Translations under genes and position numbers: made by a program | Assembly: GCF_900111905.1 (NCBI RefSeq) | Contig: NZ_FOKM01000011.1 | Coordinates: forward strand, 1-64,000 | DNA length: 64,000 nt | Source: Rhizobium sp. NFR07 | GTDB lineage: Bacteria > Pseudomonadota > Alphaproteobacteria > Rhizobiales > Rhizobiaceae | Direction: 5' to 3' | Notes under the pieces: model-generated | The model's input: only the letters and a program-made list of their open reading frames with translations | The model's database searches: none | Told to the model about the DNA's origin: nothing | Shown here: positions 1 through 8,180 of the stretch, in pieces | Numbering within the stretch: the stretch's first letter is position 1 | Layout: every line of letters begins with the position of its first letter

Positions 1-240
1 CACTTCGCCGTGGAGAGCCACGCGCTCGCGGATCCATTCACTATGGGCCGAGAGCTTGCTGCCAGGCGGATGGCCTTGCCGGGCGGGGCTAAGAGAACCG
101 GATGAACGGTGCAGGATCATCATGTTGTTGACGAACCGAGGCGAAACGCGGAAATGCCGCGCCGCTTCCCGGTTACTGTTGCCTTCATTCACAAACGCAA
201 CGACACGCTCACGCAACTCGATCGGATGCGGCTTGCCCAT
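1..240 (-). CDS. IS630 family transposase, N-terminal part (truncated by window edge)
   Basis: The frame gives 80 residues from an ATG at 240 down to base 1 without a stop. It begins MGKPHPIELRERVVAFVNEG, followed by NSNREAARHFRVS and then a basic linker (SPARQGHPPGSK). This is the helix-turn-helix DNA-binding head of IS630 (Tc1/mariner-like) transposases, which precedes a DDE catalytic domain that lies outside the window. A GGAG-like ribosome site (AAGGAGAAGCGCC) precedes the ATG. Whether the full transposase is intact cannot be judged. It would move the element by cut and paste into TA sites, as known for the family. Confidence 0.8.
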   Translation of the reverse strand, partial: MGKPHPIELRERVVAFVNEGNSNREAARHFRVSPRFVNNMMILHRSSGSLSPARQGHPPGSKLSAHSEWIRERVALHGEV

Positions 241-306
241 GGCGCTTCTCCTTCCATGGGCAAAGTGAATCACAGATCACACAAAACGGGAATCCCGAAT
301 CCGGTT
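1..306 (-). mobile_element. IS630-type insertion sequence, left part cut by window edge
   Basis: The first 240 bases encode the N-terminal part of an IS630-type transposase reading towards the window edge. The roughly 65 bases upstream of its start, with the tandem motif GAATCCCGAATCC near 289-301, are likely the terminal region of the element. The right boundary is approximate: I could not define the terminal inverted repeat or the TA target duplication, because the other end lies outside the window. rsmA ends at 321, so the element sits within about 20 bases of the 3' end of a housekeeping gene. Confidence 0.6.
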
Positions 307-320
307 AGCTGCGACACGCT

Positions 321-1166
321 TTAGAGGCAGTTCGCAAGCCGCACGAATTCCTCGACCGAAAGCGTCTCCGCCCGGCGCTGCGGATCGATCTCGGCCTTGT
401 TCAACAGCAACTCGCCGCCGACGGACTTCAGGCTCTGGCGCAACATCTTGCGGCGCTGGCCGAAAGCGGCGTGGGTGATGCGCTCCAGCTTCCCGACATC
501 GCAGGGCAGGGGATTGGCGCGTGGCGTCAGGTGGACGACGGTGGACGTCACCTTCGGCGGCGGCGTGAAGGCCTGCGGCGGCACGTCGAACACCATATGC
601 GCGTCCGTACGCCAGCCACAGAGCACACCGAGACGGCCGTAGTGATTGTCTTCCTCGTCGGCGACGATGCGCAGCCCGACTTCCTTCTGGAACATCAGCG
701 TCAGGCTTTCCCAGAAGGGTGGCCACTGGCCATCTTCCGGCAGCAGCCAGTTGAGCAGCAGTTGGGTGCCGACATTATAGGGAAGGTTAGCGATGATCTT
801 CACCGGCCCTCCTTCCGCTTTTTCAGCGGCAAGGGTGGCGAAATCGATCTTCAGCGCATCGCCCTCGATGACTTCCAGCCGGCCGGGATAAAAGTCGGAG
901 ACTTCGGCGAGCACGGGCAGGGCCCTCGCATCGCGCTCGACGGCGACCACCTTTTTCGCGCCAAGCGCCAGGATCGCACGCGTCAGACCGCCGGGACCCG
1001 GGCCGACCTCGAACACGGTCACGCCCTGAAGGCTGCCGGCCGAGCGGGCGATCTTCTGGGTGAGGTTGAGGTCGAAGAGAAAATTCTGCCCGAGCGCCTT
1101 CCTGGCATCGAGACCGTGACGCTGAATAACTTCGCGAAGGGGTGGCAGACCGTCGAGCGTCGCCAT
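321..1166 (-). CDS. rsmA: 16S rRNA (adenine(1518)-N(6)/adenine(1519)-N(6))-dimethyltransferase RsmA
   Basis: 281 residues, the usual length for RsmA/KsgA, which dimethylates two adjacent adenines in helix 45 of 16S rRNA late in 30S assembly. Visible motifs are GQNFLFD near the N-terminus (residues 27-33), the SAM-binding loop VFEVGPGPGGLTR (about 51-63), and the catalytic NLPYN (about 126-130). The start codon overlaps the pdxA stop by one base (TGATG), so translation is probably coupled to pdxA. The gene ends intact at 321, just before the IS630 element. This is the last gene of the lptF-lptG-lptD-surA-pdxA-rsmA run. Confidence 0.95.
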   Translation of the reverse strand: MATLDGLPPLREVIQRHGLDARKALGQNFLFDLNLTQKIARSAGSLQGVTVFEVGPGPGGLTRAILALGAKKVVAVERDARALPVLAEVSDFYPGRLEVIEGDALKIDFATLAAEKAEGGPVKIIANLPYNVGTQLLLNWLLPEDGQWPPFWESLTLMFQKEVGLRIVADEEDNHYGRLGVLCGWRTDAHMVFDVPPQAFTPPPKVTSTVVHLTPRANPLPCDVGKLERITHAAFGQRRKMLRQSLKSVGGELLLNKAEIDPQRRAETLSVEEFVRLANCL

Positions 1167-2194
1167 CAGATGGTTTCGCCGACTGGCTGGTTGTTCTTGG
1201 CAAGTTCCGCGGCGAGTTTCAGCGCTTCCACAAGGCTCGTCTCGCGGGCGATCCCCTGGCCGGCAATGCCGAAGGCGGTGCCGTGGTCGGGCGACGTGCG
1301 AATGAAAGGGAGGCCGAGCGTGACATTGACGGACGTGTCGAAACCGAGTGCCTTGGCCGGGATCAGAGCCTGGTCGTGGTACATGCAGATCGCGACGTCA
1401 TACCGGGCGCGGGCCTCGTCATGGAACATCGTGTCGGCGGGCAGGGGGCCGAACACATGCAGTCCCTCCTTGCGCAGTTTGAAGACAGCTGGATGGATGA
1501 TGTCCTGATCTTCACGCCCGATCGCGCCGTCTTCGCCCGCATGCGGGTTGAGACCGGCAACCGCGATACGCGGTTGCTCCATGCCGAAGCGGGTCTTCAG
1601 GTCATGGTGGGCGATGCGGCAGGTCTTGAGAATGAGCTCCTCTGTCAGCGCGCCTGGTATGTCCTTGACCGGGATGTGGATGGTCACCGGAACGGCGCGG
1701 AGCTTCGGCCCAGCGAGCATCATCACCGGCAGGAAGGTTTCGCCCTTCGCCTTGGCTGCGAGATCCGCAAGGAATTCCGTATGGCCGGGGAACTTGAAGC
1801 CCGCCTGGTAAAGCACGGATTTCGAAATCGGATTGGTGACGACGGCGGAGGCGCGGCCGGCAAAGCAGAGTTCGACCGCAGTCTCGATCGCGGCAATCGT
1901 ACCCTGGGCGGTTGCCACATGCGGTTCGCCGGGGGCGACTTCGGCGCCGGCGGAAATCGGCAGAACCGGCACCGCGTCGGCGAAGATCGATACCGCAGTT
2001 TCGGGCGATGCCTCGCGAACGGGAACGTTCAGATCGAGAAGTGCCGCGCGTGCCTTAAGGACCGCTGGGTCACCGATATAGAGGAAGGGCGGCAGCCCGA
2101 TCTCGGCGCGGGCCGCCCAGGCGGCCAGCGTGATATCCGGGCCGATGCCGGCGGGATCGCCCTGAGTCAATGCGAGCGGACGATCGAATGCCAT
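1166..2194 (-). CDS. pdxA: 4-hydroxythreonine-4-phosphate dehydrogenase PdxA
   Basis: 342 residues. PdxA oxidises 4-phosphohydroxy-L-threonine with NAD(P) in the DXP-dependent pyridoxal phosphate pathway. Diagnostic segments are GDPAGIGPDI near the N-terminus, the metal-binding His region HIPVKDIPGAL, GLNPHAGEDGAIGREDQD, MYHDQALIPAK and RTSPDHGTAFGIAG towards the C-terminus. The three conserved histidines that bind the divalent metal (in HIPV, NPHAGE and YHDQ) are all present. The ATG at 2194 has a GGAG 9-10 bases upstream. It lies 23 bases downstream of the surA-like gene and overlaps rsmA by one base, so the three are probably cotranscribed. Confidence 0.95.
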   Translation of the reverse strand: MAFDRPLALTQGDPAGIGPDITLAAWAARAEIGLPPFLYIGDPAVLKARAALLDLNVPVREASPETAVSIFADAVPVLPISAGAEVAPGEPHVATAQGTIAAIETAVELCFAGRASAVVTNPISKSVLYQAGFKFPGHTEFLADLAAKAKGETFLPVMMLAGPKLRAVPVTIHIPVKDIPGALTEELILKTCRIAHHDLKTRFGMEQPRIAVAGLNPHAGEDGAIGREDQDIIHPAVFKLRKEGLHVFGPLPADTMFHDEARARYDVAICMYHDQALIPAKALGFDTSVNVTLGLPFIRTSPDHGTAFGIAGQGIARETSLVEALKLAAELAKNNQPVGETI

Positions 2195-2217
2195 GCAAAC
2201 TCCGGATAGGCTTATTG

Positions 2218-3159
2218 TCAGCGCAGGTCGATCTGCGCCTTGGCGCGCAGCTCGTCTAGATACTTCTTGCTGTTGGGATCTTCGCCGCTCTTTTCCGCCT
2301 TGCCGAGATCCTCGGCACGGAAGACAGCCTCGGCAGCCAAGTCGTCGGAGACCTGACGCTGATCGCAGACGGCGAGGAATTCGACACCGCGCTCGGTCAC
2401 CAAAGCCCCCGTCGTGCCGTTCTTGGCCTTTTCGATCAGCGGCTTCCAGTTATCCGGCAGGTTCGGCGCCATCACACGGCCGAGATCACGCACGGAGACG
2501 TCCATCATGGTCGCAGCAAACTGCTTGGCCTGATCGCAGCCGGGGAACTTCGAGCGGGAGGCTTCCGCCTCAGCCTTGCGCTTGTTGATAATCGCATTGC
2601 GCTTGGCGGCCGGAACGACGAAAATGATCTGCTTGAGGAAATATTCCGTCGTGACGGGCTTCTCCTTGCGCTCCATCATGCGGGTGACCAGTTCCTGGCC
2701 GGACATGCGGGCGCCGCCGCTGCCATAGCGGGCATTGAGCAGGCGCGGCCAGCTCATCTGAACGGCGATGTAGTTCTTGAAATGCTCCGCGGTGACACCG
2801 GCCTGACCAAGCATCTGGGTCAGCTGGTCGGTGCTGATCTTGTTGCTGGCCGCAAAACGGGCAAACGAGCGGTCGACATCCTCGGTGCTGACCGACATCT
2901 TGACGCGGGCGATCTCCTGGCGCTTCAGCACCTCGTCGATCAGCTGCTCGCGGGCAATCTTGGTGTCGGATTTCTGTCGCTGCAGACGCAGGAAGGCTGC
3001 GCGCCGGGCAACGTCAGCAGTGGTGATCGGCGTGCGGTTGACGACGGCGGCCACGCCGCTCGTCGATTGGGCCGAGCCGACCGCAGGATTGACGACGATC
3101 GAAGCCGCCAGGGCGGTGAAGGCGATCGCCAGCCTGCGCGTTCCGGTCACTCCAAACAT
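2218..3159 (-). CDS. surA: SurA-like periplasmic peptidyl-prolyl isomerase/chaperone
   Basis: 313 residues beginning with a basic n-region and hydrophobic core ending near VGSAQS (about residue 30), a Sec signal peptide. The next part (VAAVVNRTPITTADVARR to about residue 160) resembles the SurA N-terminal chaperone domain. The rest, from EYFLKQIIFVVP, resembles a single parvulin (rotamase) domain and ends near VCDQRQVSDDL. E. coli SurA is longer and has two parvulin domains. Family role: folding and delivery of outer membrane proteins, including LptD. Its place just downstream of lptD fits that role. The ribosome site AGGGAG precedes the ATG. Confidence 0.88.
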   Translation of the reverse strand: MFGVTGTRRLAIAFTALAASIVVNPAVGSAQSTSGVAAVVNRTPITTADVARRAAFLRLQRQKSDTKIAREQLIDEVLKRQEIARVKMSVSTEDVDRSFARFAASNKISTDQLTQMLGQAGVTAEHFKNYIAVQMSWPRLLNARYGSGGARMSGQELVTRMMERKEKPVTTEYFLKQIIFVVPAAKRNAIINKRKAEAEASRSKFPGCDQAKQFAATMMDVSVRDLGRVMAPNLPDNWKPLIEKAKNGTTGALVTERGVEFLAVCDQRQVSDDLAAEAVFRAEDLGKAEKSGEDPNSKKYLDELRAKAQIDLR

Positions 3160-3324
3160 CGTCTTACTCCCTATGCGCTGCGTCTCTTTGTGCGGCCTCA
3201 GGGCCGCCTTTTACTATATGCGAGCCCGCTTGCGCAATCGGTGCGGCAAAACGATGACCGATGGCCCCGCGAGGGCCATCAATTCCCCGTCATTGATCGC
3301 GGGTTGTTGCTGATAGCAGACCTA

Positions 3325-5661
3325 TCACTGATAGCGGAAAGTCTGCTCGTCGTCGTAGTCGTTGGTCGAGCCGATATTCACGTCGCCGAGTGTCCTGAAG
3401 CTCAACCGGGCGCCGATGCTCCAATCGTTGGCATCGGTGCTCGAATCCGTCTTCTCGGTATAGGCGAGTGTGAAGATCGTGCACTCGTCGGCATAGCTGA
3501 TGCCGAGACCACGGCGGGTGACTTCGTTATCGTCGAGATCCCAGGTTGCCTTGCCTGCCAGCGACCAGTTCTCATTGATGCGGAAGCTCATCGACTTTTC
3601 GAGGATGTTCGTCGAGCTCGGCGAACCGTATTCCGGCTGCGCCGCGACCTTCGTATAGACGAGCTTTCCGCTGACGCGTGGCGTCTTGTAGTCGAAGGCC
3701 ACGTCAGTGCGGCGCACGTCGAACGTGTCCTTGTCGAACCGGCTATTGGTCGACAGGCTGAAGCCCTGCGGCAGGTCGATCGCAGCCATGGCAACGAAGT
3801 CCGACACGTCGTTCTCGAGACCGGAATTGGCGCCGGCATTGACGAGATCGGCGCTCGCGAACGAGTTCTCCCCGGCAATCTGGTAAGACTGGCCGAAGAT
3901 GCCGCGCAGGCCGACACCATTGGAGAACGAGCCCGTATAGCGGATGCCTACATTGGCGCGCGTACCACCTTCGATACGGTCGTAGCCGGAGAACTTGTCG
4001 CGCTCGAACAGGCTGGTCGCGTCGAAGACGAAGCTCTGTGCGTCCTCGTTCGGCAGGCCGCCGGCCATCTGCTCGTCCGGACGCGCGTAGATCTGCGCGA
4101 TAGGCTCGATGATATGGCTGCTGCTGCCGGCTGTGATCAGGAGCGGATAGCGGGCCTCAAGGCCGGCCGTCGCCATGTAGCGACCGCTCGGATCATCCTC
4201 CAGATCGCCGTCATAGAAGCCGGGCGTTCCGGATGAGGTGCTGCGCAGTCCGTCGCCGCGAAGGGCGAGCAACGGGGTCAACTGCAGGCCGCCTTCCGTG
4301 GTCAGCGTGCGCTTCCATTCCGCCTCGGCGGTGAAGCGGCTGTAGCTGCCTTCTAGGCCTGGGAAGCGATCGCTCGACCCGGCGAAATAGTCGTCGTCTT
4401 CGCGGCGCGAGAGGTTTGTCAGGTTCGCGTTGAACGACAACTGGCCGCCGAAGATCGGCTCCGGTGCGTAATAGCTGTAGTCGAGAACCGGATAGACGAT
4501 CGGCTGCTGCCGCTCCAGAATGCTGCTCTCGGCGTCGTCCTGGATGTCGAAATAATAGCCACGCAGATCGAAGTAGTTCCGCGTGCCAAGACCGGTCAGG
4601 TAGACCTCGTTGGTGAACGTTTCGGAGTCGACATCCTGCAGGCTGTAGGTTCGCGAGAAGTTGTTATCGCTCTGGGCCATGACGTTCCAGCCGAACGTCC
4701 AGCGCGGATTGATCTCGAACTTGCCTTCGGAGGCCGCCATCACACGGGTATCGGCTTCGCGGTCCGCGGTGTTCGGATCGAACGAACTCGAATTCTGCTG
4801 GCTGATTCCGGCAAAGCGGAACGTGTGCTCGCCGTTGTCGAACCTGTTGCGCACCTCGCCTTCGACGAGTAGCCCCTGGTTGCTGTAGTAGGTCGGGGTG
4901 ATCGTCGCATCCATGCTCGGCGAGAAGACATGGTAATATGGGACGCTGATGCCGAAGCCGAGATTGTCGCTGGCGCTGAACCGCGGGAACAGCAGGCCGG
5001 ACTTCCGCTCGACCGTTTCGTCGGGCACCGTGATCGGGAAGGGCAGCTTGCCCAGCGACATGCCGAACAGCTCGAACTGAGCGTTCTCGAGGCGAATCGT
5101 ATGGGCCTGGCCGTTGCGGATGACGCGCTGGGCCTTGACCTGCCACAACGGCGCCTTGCCCGGTGTCTGCGCGCAGGGCAGACATGCCGTATAGACGGTG
5201 TTGTTCAGAACCATCAGGTCGCCGGGCTGCCTTTCGGCGCTCTCTGCGGCCAGACGCGTGTTGTCGGTGGTCTCGACGCGAAGCGCGTTGAGGAAGCCTT
5301 CGCCGAAATCATCCGTGACGTCGAGTTCTTCGGCATAGACGCGCGTGCCGCCGGGCTCGATCAGCTCGATATTGCCGACGGCCATGACGCGGCCGCTCTT
5401 CTGGTCGTATTCGACCCGCTGGGCGACCATGCGGTAGCGATTGTAATAGATCTGCACGCCACCGCGAGCGGTGACCTGCTGGGCGTCCTGATTATAGACG
5501 AGTTCATTGGCGCGCAGGAGCATCTTCGCGTCGTCCGACTGGACGGGCGCGAGTCCCTGGGCCTGAGCGACATCCGTCGTCACGCCGCATACAAACGCAG
5601 ACACACCTGTCAGCAGGGCGGCGGCAAGCCGTCTGATATTTCTGCGGTTACTGACCGCCAC
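3325..5661 (-). CDS. lptD: LPS-assembly protein LptD (outer-membrane translocon)
   Basis: 778 residues, close to the E. coli protein. A signal peptide ends near AQAQG (residues 32-36). The OstA/LptA-like beta-jellyroll follows (about 45-200, with ANELVYNQDAQQVTARG), then a long beta-barrel rich in aromatic and Asn/Asp residues. LptD with LptE inserts LPS into the outer leaflet. Mature cysteines are C160 and C163 (TACLPC) and one near the C-terminus at about C727 (ADECTIF), compatible with a barrel-to-jellyroll disulphide. The start codon is GTG, overlapping the lptG stop by one base (TAGTG), so translation is coupled. Confidence 0.95.
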   Translation of the reverse strand: MAVSNRRNIRRLAAALLTGVSAFVCGVTTDVAQAQGLAPVQSDDAKMLLRANELVYNQDAQQVTARGGVQIYYNRYRMVAQRVEYDQKSGRVMAVGNIELIEPGGTRVYAEELDVTDDFGEGFLNALRVETTDNTRLAAESAERQPGDLMVLNNTVYTACLPCAQTPGKAPLWQVKAQRVIRNGQAHTIRLENAQFELFGMSLGKLPFPITVPDETVERKSGLLFPRFSASDNLGFGISVPYYHVFSPSMDATITPTYYSNQGLLVEGEVRNRFDNGEHTFRFAGISQQNSSSFDPNTADREADTRVMAASEGKFEINPRWTFGWNVMAQSDNNFSRTYSLQDVDSETFTNEVYLTGLGTRNYFDLRGYYFDIQDDAESSILERQQPIVYPVLDYSYYAPEPIFGGQLSFNANLTNLSRREDDDYFAGSSDRFPGLEGSYSRFTAEAEWKRTLTTEGGLQLTPLLALRGDGLRSTSSGTPGFYDGDLEDDPSGRYMATAGLEARYPLLITAGSSSHIIEPIAQIYARPDEQMAGGLPNEDAQSFVFDATSLFERDKFSGYDRIEGGTRANVGIRYTGSFSNGVGLRGIFGQSYQIAGENSFASADLVNAGANSGLENDVSDFVAMAAIDLPQGFSLSTNSRFDKDTFDVRRTDVAFDYKTPRVSGKLVYTKVAAQPEYGSPSSTNILEKSMSFRINENWSLAGKATWDLDDNEVTRRGLGISYADECTIFTLAYTEKTDSSTDANDWSIGARLSFRTLGDVNIGSTNDYDDEQTFRYQ

Positions 5662-6749
5662 TAGCCGTCCTCCTGATGAAGCAGAATCGTTGCGCCCAAC
5701 GCCGTCGCGACAATGACTGGTATCCAGACCGCCACGAAGGGAGGAATCGCCCCGCTGCTCCCAAACGCCTTCACAAGCACACTCACGACATAAAGCACGA
5801 AGCCTGAAACTATTCCACCCAGAATCATCGACCTGGACTGGGCGAAGCGACTGAATTTTAACGAGACTGTTGCAGCAATGAGAGTCATTGCCACCAGCAG
5901 TATCGGAAGCGACAGCAGCGAGTGGAATTGTGTTTCGAGCGCCTTGGTTGAGATGCCGAACGAGCGGCTGATCTCGATTTTCCGGGAAAGATCAAAGAAC
6001 GCAACGGTTTCCGGCTGTTCAAGGGTTTCCTGGATGTATTCCTGTTTCAGGTTGGTACGGACCTGAGCCGTGGGCTGGCGCACCGGGATTTCGCCCGGCC
6101 GATTCTCCAGGACGTCGTTAAGAAGCCAGTAACCATTTTCGAGTTTTGCCTCGCGCGCATCCTGGCGCATGGTCACGTTTCCATCCTTGTCGAAGTGGAA
6201 AAGCACCACGTCGATAAGCTCGGTTCCGTTGGCTCGATAGCTCTTGGCGCCGATGATAATGTCCTCGTCGCCGCTGATCTGACGGATCCAGGGCACAAAC
6301 TTGCTGGCCTTGGCGCGATTGCTTGCCTGGCGCCAGCTGGCCTCCATCGAAATCGATTCGCGCTGTCCCCAGGCAGCTAGCGGATTGATCACCAGCAGGG
6401 CCAGCAGACCGAGCAGGAATGCGCCGATGACGAAGGGCGAGACGAACTGCCAGACCGAAATGCCCGCGGCACGGGTGACCACGAGTTCATAACGCCGGTT
6501 GAGTGCGATCAGCACGGTCATGCCGATGAACAGGCTGAGCGTCGGGATGGTCTGCTGCAGGATCGATGGCAAACGCAGGGCAGTCATGCCGAAAGCGCCG
6601 AAAACGCTGAATTCCGCAAGGCCGGACAGACGGCGGGTCGTCTCGCTGAAGTCGGCGAGAAATATGATCGCACTGACGCCGAGCAGGAACCAGAAGGCCG
6701 TCACCATGTAGCGGCGGAAAAAGTAGCGCCAGAGGGTTGAGAAGATCAT
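5661..6749 (-). CDS. lptG: LPS export ABC transporter permease LptG
   Basis: 362 residues of the YjgP/YjgQ family. Three hydrophobic segments lie in the N-terminal 130 residues, then a periplasmic beta-jellyroll (about 130-260), then three segments at the C-terminus. It begins MIFSTLWRYFFRRYMVTAFW. LptF and LptG form the inner-membrane channel which, with the ATPase LptB, extracts LPS and feeds it to LptC-A-D. I call this one LptG because it follows the other permease and precedes lptD, the usual rhizobial order. It overlaps lptF by 4 bases (ATGA) and lptD by one base. lptB, lptC and lptA are not in this window. Confidence 0.92.
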   Translation of the reverse strand: MIFSTLWRYFFRRYMVTAFWFLLGVSAIIFLADFSETTRRLSGLAEFSVFGAFGMTALRLPSILQQTIPTLSLFIGMTVLIALNRRYELVVTRAAGISVWQFVSPFVIGAFLLGLLALLVINPLAAWGQRESISMEASWRQASNRAKASKFVPWIRQISGDEDIIIGAKSYRANGTELIDVVLFHFDKDGNVTMRQDAREAKLENGYWLLNDVLENRPGEIPVRQPTAQVRTNLKQEYIQETLEQPETVAFFDLSRKIEISRSFGISTKALETQFHSLLSLPILLVAMTLIAATVSLKFSRFAQSRSMILGGIVSGFVLYVVSVLVKAFGSSGAIPPFVAVWIPVIVATALGATILLHQEDG

Positions 6750-7921
6750 GCGGCGCCTCCGCTGGATCCCGTCGACGGCGCGAAGCGGCGCTGCAGCAGA
6801 CGGTTCAGCCGGCCGACACCGTTGGTGAACGCGCGCGGCATGTGCAGCTGGCGATTGGTCGCCAGCATGTAGATTGCGACCGCCGAGGTAGCGACCGGCA
6901 CGACATAGACGACCGGGACATAGGCGGCGCTGCGTTCCGTCAGGTTGGTGACGGAGAAGCCGGCCCAGCGCAGCGCGAAGGCCAAAACGAGCGCATAGAT
7001 CATCGGGTGAACGCGGGCCGACCGGTGGGAGCGGGTGTTGCCCGCCACGACGAGCGACACCAGTGCGAAGGCGATCGGGAAAAGCCAGTCGGACAAGCGA
7101 CGATGCAGTTCCGACCGGAATGCGCCGGGCGACTTCGCATAAACCGGATCGGCCGGGTCCGGGTTCAGCAGGAAGCCGAGGCTGCGATCGGCGGAATAGA
7201 GTGGCAGGCCGCCTTCCGACTTCGTCATCGCAGAAAGATCAAAGGCATAGGACGCGAACTTGACGATCGAGATGCGGCCGTCGGGGGATTTGCGATGCAC
7301 TTCGCCGTCACGCATCGTGAGCGAGGTTCCGCCAGGATCGACCGAGCCTTCCTTGGCATAATAGATGAGGTCGAAATTCGGGTCGCGATAATCGACGACG
7401 AACAGGCCCTTGAGCAGCCGACCGGAATGGCGCTCGGAGATCTGCACGTAGAGGCCGTCCTCGATGCTGCGGAACGTCTTTTCCTCGATTACCGAAGAGA
7501 GAAGGTCGGCATAGGCGGCGGCGACCATCTGGCGCGCGCCAAGCCGCGATTCGGGCTCGAGAAAATTGGTAACGGCGAAGGAGAACAGGCTGAGCACGAT
7601 CGATAGCGCGATGACCGGCCGGTAGATGATGCTGCGACCGGCGCCCGCCGCATCGATGACCGGCAGCTCCGAATCGTTGTTCATCGCCGTCAGCGTCTGG
7701 GTAATGCCGATGACAAGCGCGAAGGGCAGCACGACGGGTATGATCGTCGGCAGGATGTAACTCGCAAGCAGCATGAACGAGCCCATCGACTGGCCGGTAT
7801 CCGTGACCAGGTTGATGCGCCCGAGCACCTGGATGGTCCAGATGATGGTGAGCACGGGAACGAGCGTCACCAGAAACATCTGGAAAATCCGGCGCAATAT
7901 GTAAGTTTCGAGAAGCTTCAT
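6746..7921 (-). CDS. lptF: LPS export ABC transporter permease LptF
   Basis: 391 residues of the YjgP/YjgQ family, beginning MKLLETYILRRIFQMFLVTL. Hydrophobic segments cluster at the N-terminus (about 10-125) and C-terminus (about 275-365), separated by a periplasmic domain. It is the partner permease of LptG. It is the first gene of a minus-strand run of six (lptF, lptG, lptD, surA, pdxA, rsmA) whose junctions are mostly overlaps, so the promoter should lie in the 259 bases shared with pepA. Confidence 0.92.
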   Translation of the reverse strand: MKLLETYILRRIFQMFLVTLVPVLTIIWTIQVLGRINLVTDTGQSMGSFMLLASYILPTIIPVVLPFALVIGITQTLTAMNNDSELPVIDAAGAGRSIIYRPVIALSIVLSLFSFAVTNFLEPESRLGARQMVAAAYADLLSSVIEEKTFRSIEDGLYVQISERHSGRLLKGLFVVDYRDPNFDLIYYAKEGSVDPGGTSLTMRDGEVHRKSPDGRISIVKFASYAFDLSAMTKSEGGLPLYSADRSLGFLLNPDPADPVYAKSPGAFRSELHRRLSDWLFPIAFALVSLVVAGNTRSHRSARVHPMIYALVLAFALRWAGFSVTNLTERSAAYVPVVYVVPVATSAVAIYMLATNRQLHMPRAFTNGVGRLNRLLQRRFAPSTGSSGGAA

Positions 7922-8006
7922 TCCCGTCCGACACTTTGCAGCCCAGCCATCCGCGATGGCAGTCGCGCCTATCTAAGCGATCGGGGCGACGTTTTCGACA
8001 GATGTC

Positions 8007-8080
8007 ATGTCACAAATATGTTGGCTAGAGGCGTTTTATTTTTTGTTGTGACATTTCAAAAGGTGTCTTGCGACAAGACA
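8007..8080. promoter_or_regulatory. Divergent promoter region between lptF and pepA with two inverted repeats
   Basis: The 259-base gap between divergent lptF and pepA holds a perfect 9-base inverted repeat, ATGTCACAA at 8007-8015 and TTGTGACAT at 8046-8054. A second perfect repeat follows, TGTCTTG-CGA-CAAGACA at 8064-8080. The segment between the first two arms is AT-rich (ATTTTTTGTTG). These could be regulator sites or a leader hairpin. No regulator can be named from the sequence. Confidence 0.4.
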
Positions 8081-8180
8081 CGTGGTTGCCGGGCCGGCTA
8101 GCAAGGCGTCGGGCTTGCCTTCCTGGCTGAAACCGTGATGATCGCCTGCCTGTTTCTGAAGAAATTCGCTTGGAGTACCG

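Noticed and set aside
277..726. Minus-strand frame of 149 residues over the 3' part of rsmA
   Set aside because: It is the Arg/Ala/Pro-rich alternate frame of rsmA, and it would run into the IS end.
3185..3215. Hairpin GCGGCC...GGCCGC followed by TTTT between surA and lptD
   Set aside because: The T run is on the plus strand, but both genes read on the minus strand, so it cannot terminate lptD.
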